Notes: generated by a model not told the origin, from the letters alone. Positions 36,610-49,925 are shown, counted from the first letter of the stretch. The stretch is 64,000 nucleotides of DNA from Amoebidium appalachense (GCA_963693365.1 CAVNZM010000003.1:13702001-13766000); one strand, 5' to 3'. Numbers and translations: made by a program.

Positions 36610-37233
36610 CCTCCCCCCCTTCCTTCCCGTTTCAATCTGCCTTATTCCCTATCGCTCACCCCCCTCACCTTCCCCCCCCCCCCCCCCCCCCCCCTCCTCA
36701 GCCCCCTTCCGTCCCCCCTCCCCCCCCCCCAACCCCCTCCCCCCCTCCCCCCAAACCCCGCCCTCTTTTGTCTTCCGTTGCCCCTTCCCCTTAGTTTTTA
36801 TGTTTTTCTTCCATCGACTCCTATACGTGTGTGACTCCCATACGTGTGTGTGTGTGTGTGTGTGTTTGGGGGGGGGGGGGGGGGGGGGGGGAGGGTGGGA
36901 GGGGGGGGGGGGGGGGTACTTAAAGTACCTGTAAGACACGCAACAATTTAGCGCAGTAGAAATTTAGGTAAGAATTATAGGTGTACAGTATGTATTGTGC
37001 CCGTGTGGATGGTAAGAGGTAAGGTGTTGTGGAGTTGCGTTTGCTTTGAGTGATGAAACAATTTGAAAGCTGTTATGTAGCTGTTTTGGTTTTGTTTCTG
37101 GTGTTAGGGATAATTGAGCGTGTGGCCGTGCGTGTGGCCGTGGTTGTGTCTTTGGGCATCCGTGTTCCAAATTAGTATATGTATGTAGGTGTGGCTGGTT
37201 TTTCTTTTTTGGTTTTTTTTTTCTTCCCTTTTT

Positions 37234-37301
<68 letters not shown>

Positions 37302-37691
37302 GGTGGATGTAGGAATGGACGTTTATGTGCTTGTGTGTAGGAGGGGGAAGGGTGGGGGGATGATGCTGTCTGTAAACGCGGGGAAACTGCTCTGAAGTTC
37401 TGCATGATAACTTCTGTATGTAACCTATGTATCGGTATGAATAAATTAACTTTTAGAGTAGCCCAGTGATTGGTTGTACATGTATGTAAGATTACACTAA
37501 TGAACTGTGATGTCAAAGGGTTAGCCTGTTAGGTTAGTAATAAGTTGTACCGATTTAATGTTTGATCCGACTATAAATAATGGTAGATATACAAGTAAAT
37601 GCATAATGAACGCTGTGTTTTTATGTTCGCATAGATATGATACCCCACACACATACCTTTTGCAGACCCCCCCCCCCCCCCCCCCCCCTTG

Positions 37692-37722
<31 letters not shown>

Positions 37723-38086
37723 ACCATAACTTAACGTAGGCACGTGCCGACACAATTGCAAGCGCGCACTCACCTCCCAATAATTATTCCCAAGCCACTA
37801 TAATCTTCCTGTGCATGCGCGCTTACAAACGTACATGAACAGAGCCCTACTCAAGTGTGACATGTTTCTTGGCAGAATTTGCACCCCCGCACAGCCCTAA
37901 GCCCCCCTCTTGCGTTTTGCATTATCAACCATCTGCAAATGTCCACCGGCGATTAATCAACGGTTGACCCCTGTGACCTCAGACTCGAGCTCTGAGGTCC
38001 CTTTGCGATCACCCAAGATTAGGTGTCCCTACCCAATTTGGTTGGCTACCCCCGCCCCCACCCCCCCCCCCCCCCCCCCCCCCCCC

Positions 38087-38144
<58 letters not shown>

Positions 38145-38172
38145 CACGTACACACACATACACACACACACA

Positions 38173-38227
<55 letters not shown>

Positions 38228-38391
38228 TGCCAGGCTTCGAATCACTCAGAATCATCAGCCTGCAAGCTCTCTGTGAACTCTCTTGATTGGCGAAGAGTTT
38301 TTTTTTTGTGTGTGTGTGTGTGCGTGCGTACGTGCATTCACATATGCCGGTGTGTGTGTGTGTGTGTGTGTACATGTGTGCGCGCGCGTGC

Positions 38392-38467
<76 letters not shown>

Positions 38468-38537
38468 ACTCAACGGTTGGGTCCGGGCCCCGGCGGTTGG
38501 CCGGTTCACCGTGTGGTTTGTTGGGCAGGGCGGGGTG

Positions 38538-38578
<41 letters not shown>

Positions 38579-39480
38579 TCTCCCCCCCCCCCCCAGAGCT
38601 CCCACCGGTCACCCACCCACCCACCCAGGCAAACAGCCTGATGCGGCGCACGAATAATGTGCCAGGCACATCATATGCGCATGCACAGCTGCTCTTACGT
38701 GAGCGCCAACTTATTTGTTCCGCGAGCCTCAGTCAGTGCATATGAAGTTGTTGGCCCCCCCACTGGGCCCCGGAGGCCCGGACACCCGAGCCCGGGGATC
38801 AGGCACGGGACACTGATCAGACTTCCTGGTGATAGCACCATAATGCCATGCCATATGTTGAATCAAGAGAAATCGCATGTGTATACATACTGTACGTTAT
38901 TTTCAATGAATAAGGAAACGGTCCGTCCAAATGCAACAATGGCACAAAGTTCAGTTGTCATCACGCCGCACATGTGCTCTGGAACTTGATCATGAAGTCA
39001 GACTCAAGAAGTCGTACGTGCACATGTGAATTCGAATGACTTACGCGTGACTCCGGGGCAAACCCACAGAATGTGTGACCCTCCTTCAAAACAAGCTCAA
39101 ATTTGCAGAACTACGTAGATTTTTAAAAACATGCTATGTTTGTTATCGTATCAGAATAGGTCTAAAATTTTATAGGAATTTTTATTTACATGAAACCGTT
39201 GAACCAAGAATTTCATTATTGCAAACGATGTACAATACCGTGCACGGTGGCATGAATTGTATCGGCCAATTGCAAAGAGCGTAGAAAGGCTTTGCAGCGA
39301 ATCAGTGAAAAGTGACAACCTGGCTTTTTTTAAATTTTGTCCCTACTGCAAATTAATTTAAAAACAAATGGCAGAAAAGACCCATGGCCTAGGTAAATAA
39401 TATAAGCTTTTCCTTATGAAAATGGTTGGTTTATTTAAAACGGTTTATGATCCTCATGGGGATTTAGGGCCTTATGAAAA
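36214..39480. other. Gene-free region rich in microsatellites
   Basis: Holds (CT)n at 36559-36606, poly-C at 36667-36693, poly-G at 36866-36917, (TG)n at 37229-37298 and 38398-38464, and (CA)n at 38090-38140 and 38178-38225. It also holds a C(n)A(n)-like block at 37668-37719 and a poly-C run at 38540-38575. A few short frames between 37900 and 39300 show no recognisable product. Confidence 0.55.
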
Positions 39481-39481
39481 G

Positions 39482-39620
39482 ATCCTGTGTATCTAGGTGA
39501 TATTCAGGGGCAAGTTGGATACCAGATATATCTGGTGATAATCAGGGCACCCCCGAGATCTATCCGGTGATATTCTGGGGGGGTGAAGAGGTGATATATC
39601 CTGCGCTCAGAGGCAGGATG
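39482..39620. repeat. Degenerate minisatellite, left part
   Basis: Repeats of GGTGATATTCAGGGGCAAG and GGATACCAGATATATC-like units with a period of roughly 40-50 bp. The same motif resumes at 40560-40830, after a block containing LINE family B DNA. Confidence 0.6.
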
Positions 39621-40200
39621 GGGTTTACACACTTTTTATTGCGTGGACACTGCCGGAGGCCCAGCCACATTCGACGGCCTACTGCGTTTTCCAGCGCAGC
39701 CAATCAAATGCAGCCAGTGACATATGTACATGCTAGGCAACAATGAGCGCCATCGTAGTATTTGACACCCCTATTACATATTATGGGTAAGCATAGGCTA
39801 GCATCGGTAGCTCCGAAAGAAAGTTAAGGCACCGGATCACAATAACATACTGCCATGCAGCATTAATAAGGTGATCTAGGATAGTCATCTTAAAACGGAT
39901 ATATTGAGGAAGAGAGGAAGAAAAGAGAATAAAACCGCCCATAACCTCCGGTTCTAATACGTTAGCTAACAGGTTGCACTTATTGATAGATATGCAGCCG
40001 CGAGTAAACCGCCCCCCACACATATTACACATACAAGCAGGAGACACCAGAAACCGATTACACCGCCAAGCCATAATCATCTTTGCGTTTTTACACCACA
40101 CCACATTACGAATAAACGAATCTATGTATGAACGAGACTCTCTATCCGTATCCGCCATATAGGCTACTAGTAGTTTTGGGCTTTTTCGGTCAGTTCTCTC
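39621..40200 (-). mobile_element. LINE family B 3' fragment
   Basis: Its minus-strand 3' end is GTGTAAACCCC at the low-coordinate edge. It is about 95% identical to 44944-45500. A minus-strand frame (40158-39781) encodes the ORF2 C terminus with a Cys/His cluster CNMCGGRFTRGCISINKC. Cut off at its 5' side near 40175-40200. Confidence 0.8.
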
Positions 40201-40257
40201 ACTTCATCAGACACGTTTACTTTTTGTGAAACCAAGCGTTCTTAACCACGCGCAGTC

Positions 40258-40490
40258 ATGTCTGCCGCCGCCTTCTCTATGGCGGCTATTATCGGCACTG
40301 GCGAGAGTGCCCCCGTCGAGTCCAACATGCAGATGGACACCAAGTGTTGTGCCTGAAACTGTCGTTGTTCCTGAAGTAACCCAGCAAGTCGCGCCCGTGC
40401 CCAACTGAACGCGTTGTTCGCCTTCCAGTCGGCCAATTTGCCCAAGGGTGCAGCCATCGAACGGCCACGCAAGATGCAGACGAAAAAGCC
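40258..40490 (+). pseudogene. Degraded coding fragment
   Basis: An ATG at 40258 opens a natural-looking frame (MSAAAFSMAAIIGTGESAP) with stops at 40354 and shortly after; coding-like sequence resumes before a (CA)n tract. It may be the start of a retroelement ORF1 or a host gene fragment. Unknown origin. Confidence 0.3.
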
Positions 40491-40559
40491 GCCCACACAC
40501 ACACACACGCACACACACATACACACACACACACACACACAGCGTGCGCACACGTGTGT

Positions 40560-40830
40560 TCGCCTTAGATATTCGGGTGATAACCTTAGTCAGTAAGTTG
40601 TCTGGACTGGATACTTGGGCCTGATAATCAGGGCACAAATAGGATACTTTTGATATATCTTTTGATATTCAGGGAGGTTTTCGGGATATGTTGAGACGAT
40701 ACTCAGGGCATTCTCGAAAAAAAAAAACGGGATAATCTGGGGCCTTTGCGATATTTTCGTGATATATCCAGGTTGATACTCAGGGCGAAAAACAGGATAT
40801 CTGAAAGAGTTCGACGATTTTCAGGGTACT
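40560..40830. repeat. Degenerate minisatellite, right part
   Basis: Units around GATATTCAGGG, GATACTCAGGGC and GATATATC continue the array seen at 39482-39620. Confidence 0.6.
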
Positions 40831-41445
40831 GCGCTGCGCACTTTGTTTCGTACTCGGTTTGTGCCTCCCTTAATCAGTATGTTTGGATTGTCGTCTGCTG
40901 TTTGTCGTATGGAGGAATTGTCTCTTCGTTTTTGTTTTCATTTAGTTAGGCTACCTGATGGTCACCCTCTTTATGCTTTCTTTCCCCTCCCTCCCTCCAT
41001 CCCTCTTCCCCCCCGATTCACCAACGCTACTTCTGAATGTCCTCAGCCTACCCTCTTTCAACCTGATTCTTCCTCTCGCTATCTCACTCCCTCTTTCTTT
41101 TCTCTTCCTGTTTTTTCTGCCTTTTCGCGTTATTACCATACGCAGTATAAGTTTCTTTCTCGTTCTGATAGAGAAATGTTGATAGGTGTGAGTTTTTATG
41201 TCGCGTTTTACCTCTTTCCCTACGGGTGTCTGCTATACTAGCTGGCAATGTGAACACTTTAGACTTTTTGTTGTTTCTGTTGGTCGTTACATTGAGTATT
41301 TATATGATTTTCACACAGTGTTCAGGTATCTCAGTATGCACTTGTTACTGGATAACTCGTGAAGTTTTTATTGTCTTCTCAGTATGCCGTGCATACTTGC
41401 ATATTTTTCCGTCGAATAAATCCAGTCAAAAGAAAAAAATATTTT
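40831..41445 (+). mobile_element. LINE family C 3' fragment
   Basis: The plus-strand frame to 41241 aligns with the post-RT part of the intact LINE: an L-rich stretch, SLRFCFHLVRL, then GHPLYAFFPLPPSIPLP, parallel to ALKFNKHISRL, SHPLF and SSPPPSFLP of the full element. It has its own tail (AAAGAAAAAAATATTTTC) and lies on the opposite strand to its neighbours. Confidence 0.6.
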
Positions 41446-41458
41446 CATAAGGCCCTAT

Positions 41459-42049
<591 letters not shown>

Positions 42050-42073
42050 GTTGGGGGTGTACGTAGTACGGAG

Positions 42074-42265
42074 TACAGTATGCGTCCACGCATAACATAC
42101 CGCCCCGACAAGGGTCGAGGTCGTTATGTCAAATTTTAATTAGTATCTAAAAATAGGCTCCCAGAGCCCGTCTCGATTATGTTACCCCCCCCCCCCCCCC
42201 CCCCCCCCCCCCGCCCGCCCTCCCGCCCGCCCAGGAGGCCACACTGGGCCTCTCCATCGGGCGGG
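42074..42265. repeat. Repeat X, copy 2 (inverted)
   Basis: Reverse complement of 1-213, with poly-C (42185-42212) in place of poly-G. Confidence 0.85.
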
Positions 42266-42476
42266 GAATCCGCGAACCGCTAAATGACATAAATATAGTA
42301 GTAAACAAATAGTAAATTGATCAAATGAATGAATAAACAAAGAATACTTATACTAGTTCCTTTTTGAGATGGTGAAAAAAAAAAAAAAGGGAAATTCGGA
42401 AGAAAAAAAAAACTTTGAAAAAAAAAAAAAAAAAAAAGAAGCTGAAAGCGTGAAAGCCTATGTGTGTGTGTGTGTG

Positions 42477-42573
<97 letters not shown>

Positions 42574-42734
42574 AAATCTAAATCAATACTTGAAAGTCTA
42601 GCATTTAGTACATCAAGTCCCCCCCCCCCCCCCCCCCCCCCCCCTCCCCTCCTCCCCAACCCGCTAAATAAGTAAATATAGAGGAAATCAATAAGTAATT
42701 GATTTAAATAATAATAAAAACATACTAATTTTTT

Positions 42735-42757
42735 TCAAGGGGACCAAACCAAAAAAG

Positions 42758-42791
<34 letters not shown>

Positions 42792-43241
42792 CAACTCATA
42801 CAAACAAGGACGTACTAGTCTTTCTGCTCCCTCACACCTTACTCTCACACCACGAATTTGGCACCACACACCTACACGAGTAAGAGGCAACCCCTCCCCC
42901 TTCGCCTCATACAAATCCGTATTCAGGGTTTCATCAAGCTCCAAACCATTACCGTAACTCACACGGAAAAGACTCAGCGATTCCGCGTGTGTGGGGGCTC
43001 TGCGGCTCTCTAAACTCTCCATGTGCGAGCGCAATTGTGCTTTTGCCGTTTCGGCTTGTGCAATTGCACGTGTGGTTGCGTTGTTGATTGTGTTGTTTGC
43101 GTTTACAAAACCCTCAGAAATGATTGCTTGGGCTTCTTGGGTAGTTTCCTGAAACTTGTCTGTGGGCTCATTTACTGTGTGCAGTGCACTATCCAACGCC
43201 CCAAGTGCAGCTGCCTGCACCTGGACTACTGGCTTGGTCAT
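42735..43241 (-). CDS. Hypothetical helical protein
   Basis: A 168-codon minus frame begins MTKPVVQVQAAALGALDSAL. The first 90 residues are Ala/Gln/Asn/Glu-rich and likely form a coiled coil. The middle is mixed, and the last 20 residues run into a (CA)n array read as alternating Cys-Val, so the true end may differ by splicing. It lies between two LINE fragments and could be an ORF1 remnant. No family recognised. Confidence 0.4.
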
Positions 43242-43720
43242 GATCGGTGGGTTTAATATGCATTCAACCTGCCTATATGACTAGGATGTAAAAACTAGCT
43301 ATACAAGACTGCTTCGAACTAGTTGGGGCCTTCGTATGTTTCTGCTCGTTTATCGACATAGTCGGCCACATGAGTCCTTTGCATACCATGCGATGGGCGG
43401 CCGCCGCCTATCATTGGCCCTGCCGAGCTTTGGGCGGTCGTTGAAATCACGGCGAACCACTGTTTTGTCTGGGAAAGAGATCGAAATACTAAAGATAGGG
43501 GGTCTAAACTGACCAGATAAACCCGATAATTCGTCCTACTATGTATAGGACCCCTTGGTGCGCTAACATAATCCCGAAAAATGACCGAAGTCAGTATGTT
43601 AAGATTTTTGAAAATCGGCGTCGACGTTATGTTGTGCGCGGAGTATGTTACGCGCGGACGCATACTGTATTATGGATTACACATTCCAAAGGATAAAAAT
43701 AGTAGAGATAAAATTATCCG

Positions 43721-43915
43721 GGGGTTTACGCTGTTTACTCGAGGCAAAGAGAACCAGTCTCAGGTATGGGGGGGGGGGTTTTGCTCGGAATATCCCCTCA
43801 GCGGTATATCATGATCACGTACATAGATGTCGGGTGGTGACTATATATCAGGGTTTACTTTCTCTACGAGACACCATAAAGACTACAAGGAGAAATCAAT
43901 TAGTTGGGGTTCCCC

Positions 43916-43956
<41 letters not shown>

Positions 43957-43988
43957 GGGCTCCCCTCGGGACACTCGGTATCAGCTGG

Positions 43989-44039
<51 letters not shown>

Positions 44040-44874
44040 TGTGTGTGTGTGCGCGTGCGCTATAATTTTGTAGTGATGTGTTTCTCAAGCCAATCAATAC
44101 ATCTAATAAACAGGTCGTAGTTACGCGTGTTTAGTATAAAATCAAGGATGTTGTAATTTACAGGTAGGCTATCTTTCTGGGTGTCTGTTGTGAATGTGAC
44201 GTGTGTGTGTTGCGGTATTATGTGGTCTATCAAACTACATTTGGCGATACATGACCGGTTAAACTGGTGTGTGTGTGTGTTGTTTGGGCATGCAAATGAT
44301 GCCACCTTATACTTATTAGATCTCCACTGTATAGCACGTGTACAGTAAAAGCGTGGTAATTGATCAATAATACCATCAGCTAGAGAAAGACCAGTTCTAC
44401 AGGAAGGTAATATGTATTTAGGTGTTATACACTTGCGAGTGCCATATTTGGCAATATGGTTGAGGCGGTCAGTATATATAAAACGAGACATAAGGCTTAG
44501 TTTTTCAAGGTGTATGCTTTCATCGGGTCTAGTGTCGTGTGGTATCTTTTTCCATTTGTTATATTGCGTGATTATCTTGTGATTGTGTACATGTTTAATA
44601 AGTAAGTGGCAGTCCAAAGTCACACACACACTATTGCGGGGTTTATTTGTATTTGTGCCCAGGGGAGAAGGGGAGAGAGAGGGGAGGAAAGAGGGGAGAG
44701 GTGAGGAGGGGACAGGTCGGATAGAGAAGAGAGGGTGGGAGGGCAAATACTTCTTTAAGCGGCTTATGTGCTTATTGAATTTCAGCGCGAGATAGGATAC
44801 TCTAGCAGCTATTGGGACCAGACCATATATCGAGAGCGTTACAGGCCCAGGTTTACAACAGTTGTTAGATAGAA
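43721..44874 (-). mobile_element. LINE family A, 5'-truncated copy (1.15 kb)
   Basis: Reverse complement of about 62055-63243 with few differences. The ORF2 C-terminal frame is open throughout (stop at 44060). The 3' terminus GTAAACCCC is at 43721. The truncation point at 44874 is followed by about 15 unrelated bases and then family B DNA. Confidence 0.95.
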
Positions 44875-44898
44875 GCTCTTCTATGGATGGGGTTTACA

Positions 44899-44943
44899 CA
44901 AGGCCTCCTAAATACCACACGGTGTGGTATTTAGGAGGCCTTG
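44899..44943. mobile_element. 45-bp hAT-like mini-palindrome
   Basis: Perfect 22-bp arms around a single G (44921). The ends are CAAGGCCTCC and GGAGGCCTTG, identical to the element at 21961. Exact 8-bp direct repeats GGTTTACA border it (44891-44898 and 44944-44951). The target is the 3' terminal motif of a family B LINE. Confidence 0.8.
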
Positions 44944-45832
44944 GGTTTACACACTTTTTATTGCGTGGACACTCCTGCCTAGCCACATTCGACGGCCTAC
45001 TGCGTTTTCCAGCGCAGCCAATCAAATGCAGCCAGTGGCATATGTACATGCTACAATAGGCAACAATGAGCGCCATCGTAGTATATGACACCCCTATTAC
45101 ATATTATGGGTAAGCATAGGCTAGCATCGGTAGCTCCGAAAGAAAGTTAAGACACCGGATCACAATATCATACTGTGCAGCATTAATAAGGTGATCTAGG
45201 ATAGTCATTTTAAAACGGATATATTGAGGAAGAGAGGAAGCCGGAAAAGAGAATAAAACCGCCAATAACCTCCGGTTCTAATACGTTAGCTAACAGGTTG
45301 CACTTATTGATAGATATGCAGCCGCGAGTAAACCGCCCCCCACACATATTACACATACGAGCAGGAGACACCAGAAACCGATTACACCACCAACCCATAA
45401 TCATCTTTGCGTTTTTACACCACACCACATTACGAATAAACGAATCTATGTATGAACGAGACTCTCTAACCGGATCCGCCATATAGGCTACTAGTAGTTG
45501 GTGTTTTTGCCGTTCTAACACCGGAAGGGACTCAACACGTAGAGTAAAATGATATCTATCAGCCATAGACTTGAAACTATTCATATTCACACTATGATCT
45601 ACAGCCGTAGCCGTACCTCCGGTGGGGTCGCCAGCCATTCCACATAACGCTCGGCAATGGGCAGAGACGATGAGGAAGGGAAGAGGTAGAGGGGCGAGTC
45701 CGGCGGGGATGTGTGTAGCCGGAAGAGCGGGTGGTCCGGGGCACAAGCGGACAGGCGGGTGATGTGCTCCGGTGAAATTTAAGGGCTAATTCGTGTACGC
45801 GTTGTGATGGTGGTGTGAGTGCGCATTCGGTT
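44944..45832 (-). mobile_element. LINE family B, 5'-truncated copy
   Basis: From the 3' terminus (GTGTGTAAACC, split by the mini-palindrome) to about 45832. The minus frame 45746-45210 encodes the ORF2 C terminus, including ESRSYIDSFIRNVVWCKNAK and the CNMCGGRFTRGC cluster. A frame change near 45770 and another near 45235 show that it is dead. Confidence 0.85.
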
Positions 45833-46632
45833 GTTCCCTGTACTGCTCACGCCTTGGAGGTCTACCGATAAGGGCATAAAGTTTATGCCATTAGCACCAC
45901 ATTTTGTGAAATTCAAGACAGGGCTTCCCACAAATCACAATATATTCGAATAAAATATTGATTTCATATAAGTGAACAATGTAATAGCTCTGAGTTTAAA
46001 AAAAAAAGTTTATTATATATTAAAGATTTTGTTTGTATGTGGCTTGGTGTATCTAAACTACTATAGTAAATAAAGAATTCAAATTTGCTTCAAGTTCAAA
46101 TCACAGTTGTTGTGATATAGGGGGAACCATGGTAGCCGCCGCCGCCGGCCCGGGCCATGCCAGATAATAAGACTCAGGGTCAACACTGCGAATTTTAGTC
46201 TCGTGTTGTGATTCTAACTTTGGCAAAAACATAGACGGAAGACCGTTTATGTATCTAACAAGTTGGCATCCTTCACGCATTCATAGACCCACTCTACGCT
46301 TTTTCTCTTCACTACGTATACACAACCATTCTCGACACTTCCTCTTATGATATTTTAGCTGAAACTTCATAGACAAAAGGGAAGGTGACCCATCGAGACA
46401 TCCAGCTGCAAGAGCACATCTGGTACATGTTGTAGTGGGTTTCTTAAGAATTTAACCTACAATCATATTTTGCTCAGCTGAAGGGGCCTTGGGCCAGACA
46501 CATTCACCAAACATCAAACATATCACACGTATCCATCCGCTAGCTACAGATCTCCAGCAATCCTTAAACCCCTCTCAACCCAAACAGAACTATTCAACAC
46601 ACCTACAAGAAACGTCTAACTGACAAGTAAGG
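45833..46632. other. Gene-free stretch, probable 5' region of the GRAM-like gene
   Basis: Low-repeat AT-rich DNA with no frame of note and no clear TATA box. The last 150 bases are C/A-rich and could be a 5' leader. Confidence 0.4.
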
Positions 46633-47889
46633 ATGGCATCAGCAGTGGCAAAACAGCCAGCTGGACGACGCGTGTCCGAGCCCCCAGGATGGTTGCGTCC
46701 GAAGCATTTCGAGCTGTCAGACTCAAAATCACACACACTGGTTCTGCAAAGTGGTCATGTGCAAACGGTGAATCCAGAACCACAACCCAACCCAACAGGG
46801 TTTCAATTTGCGACCGCGGGCGCCACCGAGCCGCACGATGCACGAGAGATGCGTCAGGCGTATATTCGTTCAGGGAGAAGAAAAAGCATCACCGTGTTGC
46901 AAAACCGGACCAAACACTCGACAATCACACAGAACGGGTGGCCTATGGGTAACAGCAGCCCAAGTTGTACGTGTGCGTGCAGTCCTGCGATTGAACATGC
47001 GCAACTCATTGACAGGGCAAACATGATTACAAGATTGCCACGACACACCACAGCACAACCTCAAGAGGGTTTGACTGTTGCATCACCCAGCTGGGCGCAG
47101 AGTGCAAACGGTGAAAATGGCGACATTTCTCCAGGTGTGCTTCGGCAGGCCAGCACACGTACCCTCCCCGATAGACTCACCAACCACTCTGTTCCATTGG
47201 GGGCCGGGGACGGTGAAATTTTGCGTAGCTCCCGAAGGAGTTTAAGACGCACTGCCAGTGTCCAGTTACGCAAAACGAACTCACCGACGGAAATAAAAAA
47301 GGACTCCGGGGTTCGGCGGACCCCCCAGGGGGTGACTAAGGCCGGGGCGTCGATTGATAGTAAGGATGATGGTGATGTGTCAGGCGGGGAGAAATCACAT
47401 CTTGCACATGACGATGCGGAGCACGCCCCTCCAAGCTCGCCCGCGGTCAACTTTGTTTCGCAGAGGGTATTTGAGCAGGTTTTGCCTAAGAATGGCTCTG
47501 TCGAGCCGGTGATTAATGGTGCGGAGGTGTTAAACACCGGGTTGGTGTATGTTCATGGGGAAAAGCTGGTGTATTCCGCGCGGGAAGCGTGGTTAACCCT
47601 GGGTACAGGCGCGAACCGCGTAACGGGGGCGGGGATTCTTTACGTGACAAATTTGCGTGGGGTTTTTGTTTGCCTGACGGGCGAACTTCAACTGGATCAT
47701 GAAACTCAAGTTCAAAATGTGTCGTGGGGGCTTGAGGCTCTACCGGGGAAGGGGGCGGTGATAAAACCGAAGATGTTTCAGAAAAGAAGGACGAAATTGA
47801 TGGATGGGGTGGTGCATTGGAAGAATCAGACAACGGATTACCATATGAAATTTACGGTCATGTCTAAGACTGGTCAGGATCAGGAGTAG
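46633..47889 (+). CDS. Single-exon protein with GRAM/WBP2-like C-terminal domain
   Basis: A 418-residue uninterrupted frame with ordinary composition. The first 270 residues are polar, Ser/Thr/Arg-rich and probably disordered, with basic phosphorylation-type motifs (RRKS, RRSLRRTAS). Residues about 275-400 are compact and include VYVHGEKLVYSAREAWLTL and GILYVTNLRGVFVCL, the pattern of a GRAM/PH-like beta sandwich as in WBP2 proteins. Such domains bind lipids or partners at membranes. The family assignment is tentative. No introns are needed, which is unusual among the host genes here. A 37-base poly-G follows the stop codon almost directly. Confidence 0.7.
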   Translation: MASAVAKQPAGRRVSEPPGWLRPKHFELSDSKSHTLVLQSGHVQTVNPEPQPNPTGFQFATAGATEPHDAREMRQAYIRSGRRKSITVLQNRTKHSTITQNGWPMGNSSPSCTCACSPAIEHAQLIDRANMITRLPRHTTAQPQEGLTVASPSWAQSANGENGDISPGVLRQASTRTLPDRLTNHSVPLGAGDGEILRSSRRSLRRTASVQLRKTNSPTEIKKDSGVRRTPQGVTKAGASIDSKDDGDVSGGEKSHLAHDDAEHAPPSSPAVNFVSQRVFEQVLPKNGSVEPVINGAEVLNTGLVYVHGEKLVYSAREAWLTLGTGANRVTGAGILYVTNLRGVFVCLTGELQLDHETQVQNVSWGLEALPGKGAVIKPKMFQKRRTKLMDGVVHWKNQTTDYHMKFTVMSKTGQDQE

Positions 47890-47891
47890 GG

Positions 47892-47931
<40 letters not shown>

Positions 47932-49034
47932 CTGGTTGGTTGGTGGTGGTGGTTAAGGGGGGGGGGGCGGGGAGGGGCATGCAGTAGTATATTCTAGGCA
48001 AGACGTATTGATACCTCATACCTTATTAATTTTCAACAACCATTATGTATTAGATATCAGTAGCGGCGTGTCACTAACGCGTATTGAAACCCTCTCGGTA
48101 TGTGCATGTGGGGTGTACCGTAATTGGTCCATAGGCAAACCGATTTTTTTTTTCCTTTTTTGATCGGCCACTTTCCTCCGGCAATAGAATTGGATACTGT
48201 AAGTAATCTCTCTAAATTCGAGTTTTTGTTATTTTTGTTTTTTTATCAACTATCGATGGGAGCAGTATATGATGGGGGCAGCCCTTATTTCATGGAAAAT
48301 GTGAAGTTTGAAAATACTTTACTAGTAATTATAATTTTTCGGTTGCTCAATACATAAATGTGTACCCCATGGCACATATACATAGTAGCACATTAAGTGT
48401 AGGTTGCTAAAACGATTAAAAAATTTAAAAGCTGCCGAGAGATATTTTCAGTTATGAAGCTGGCAATGATTTATACGGATTTGTAACCGTAACATCCAAT
48501 TCTTTCAGCTCATGGTAAATCTTCGAATACCCCTCGTTGTATAACGAGCTCAGGCTAGATATGTATACTCCCTCTATGTATATGTTTCAGGTGCACATAA
48601 CCAAATTCTCGGGTGATTATATATAACATATTATATCATTATATATATGTTATATTGAAATTATACTATTAGTAACATATAACAACATAACAAGTATAAC
48701 ATACTGGTGGAGATTCATTAAAAAAAACCCCGTTGCTATCCTTAAAAGTTTTCGTTTTTCGTCTAGTTGGCATACTGCAACTCTCACGAGCAGCTTTTTT
48801 TTTTTTTTTTTTTTTTTTTTGTGTGTGGGGGGGGGGGGGGGGGGGGGGGGGAGCTGGGGAGGCTGCAGAGATGATAATCTGCACTGATGTATGCAATCCG
48901 GTATATACGATCCCGAGGTACGGGGGTTTCTAGATCTGTTGTGATCACGAGGGTTTTACATTAATATCATTGGTATGGTTGAGGGGCCAAGGACAGTGTG
49001 CTATTGCTTCGTGCTTACTTGGGCAGGAGAGAGA

Positions 49035-49079
<45 letters not shown>

Positions 49080-49814
49080 GGGGGGGGGGGGGGTGGGTGG
49101 GGGGGGGGGGGGGGGTGGGTGGAGGGGGGAGGAGGGGGGGGGGGGGGGGGGACGGGATCCCGGGGGAGGAGGGGGGTTGCTCTAGATCTGTGCGCACACT
49201 GTTTGGGATTCGAAGGCGGCGCAGGTGCGGCCACCAAGTGGGGCAGGTGGGGAATTCGGTGTGTCTGTGTGTGTTTGAAGCTTGGCGACCGAAAAGTTGT
49301 TGGGTGTACACATGTGTGTCGCGGTGTGGATGTACACGTGTGTGTGGTGCACGTTGTGGTTTTGGAGGAGGTGCACCGGGAGGGGGGGGGGGGAGGGGGG
49401 GTTCAGCTTTCCAAGCCCTGATCATGAGTTGGGGGGGACTGATGCCTTAGGAGTCTAGGCAGGGGGGGGGGGGAGGGGGGGGGGCGGGTTTGACATCGAC
49501 GGACACAACGGTGAATCAAGGCACGGAGTTCATTACGTCTTTCTTCCTGATTTTATTTCGAAAAACTTCTTCATTAGTAAGTTGTACAGCAAAAGATGGA
49601 ATGCTCTTTATGCATAAATGATCTTAAAATATGTACAAGGTCTCAGATTCGGCTACCAGGCCGGCATCCAACTAAAGGCGGGGGGCGGGACCAATGCACA
49701 AATTTTAAAAACTTAAAGATAAATTCTACTGAAAGAAATGAGTAGGTAAAGACCCTTCTGCTCACCTACCTCCCGTCCCTTCAACCCCTCTCCCCCCCTA
49801 GGCCTCCCCCCCCC

Positions 49815-49845
<31 letters not shown>

Positions 49846-49925
49846 ACTGCTCACACCGCCTTCCCATCCTAAAATTTCTCCATGCTTTTTAAACATCAAA
49901 GAATTTCTTTCTTTTCTTTACAAAA
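47890..49925. other. Gene-free stretch with poly-G tracts
   Basis: Poly-G at 47893-47930 and 49039-49150, a T(n)..G(n) block at 48796-48851, AT-rich DNA with ATATAT at 48600-48690, poly-C plus (CA)n at 49807-49846. No gene recognised. Confidence 0.5.

Noticed and set aside
44889-44952. Two independent LINE 3' ends instead of a transposon insertion
   Set aside because: The repeats on both sides are exactly 8 bp and coincide with palindrome ends shared with 21961, where the flanking 8-bp word is unrelated to LINEs.
47061-47537. Minus-strand frame opposite the GRAM-like gene
   Set aside because: Antisense shadow; the plus frame is longer, starts with a clear ATG and ends in a structured domain.
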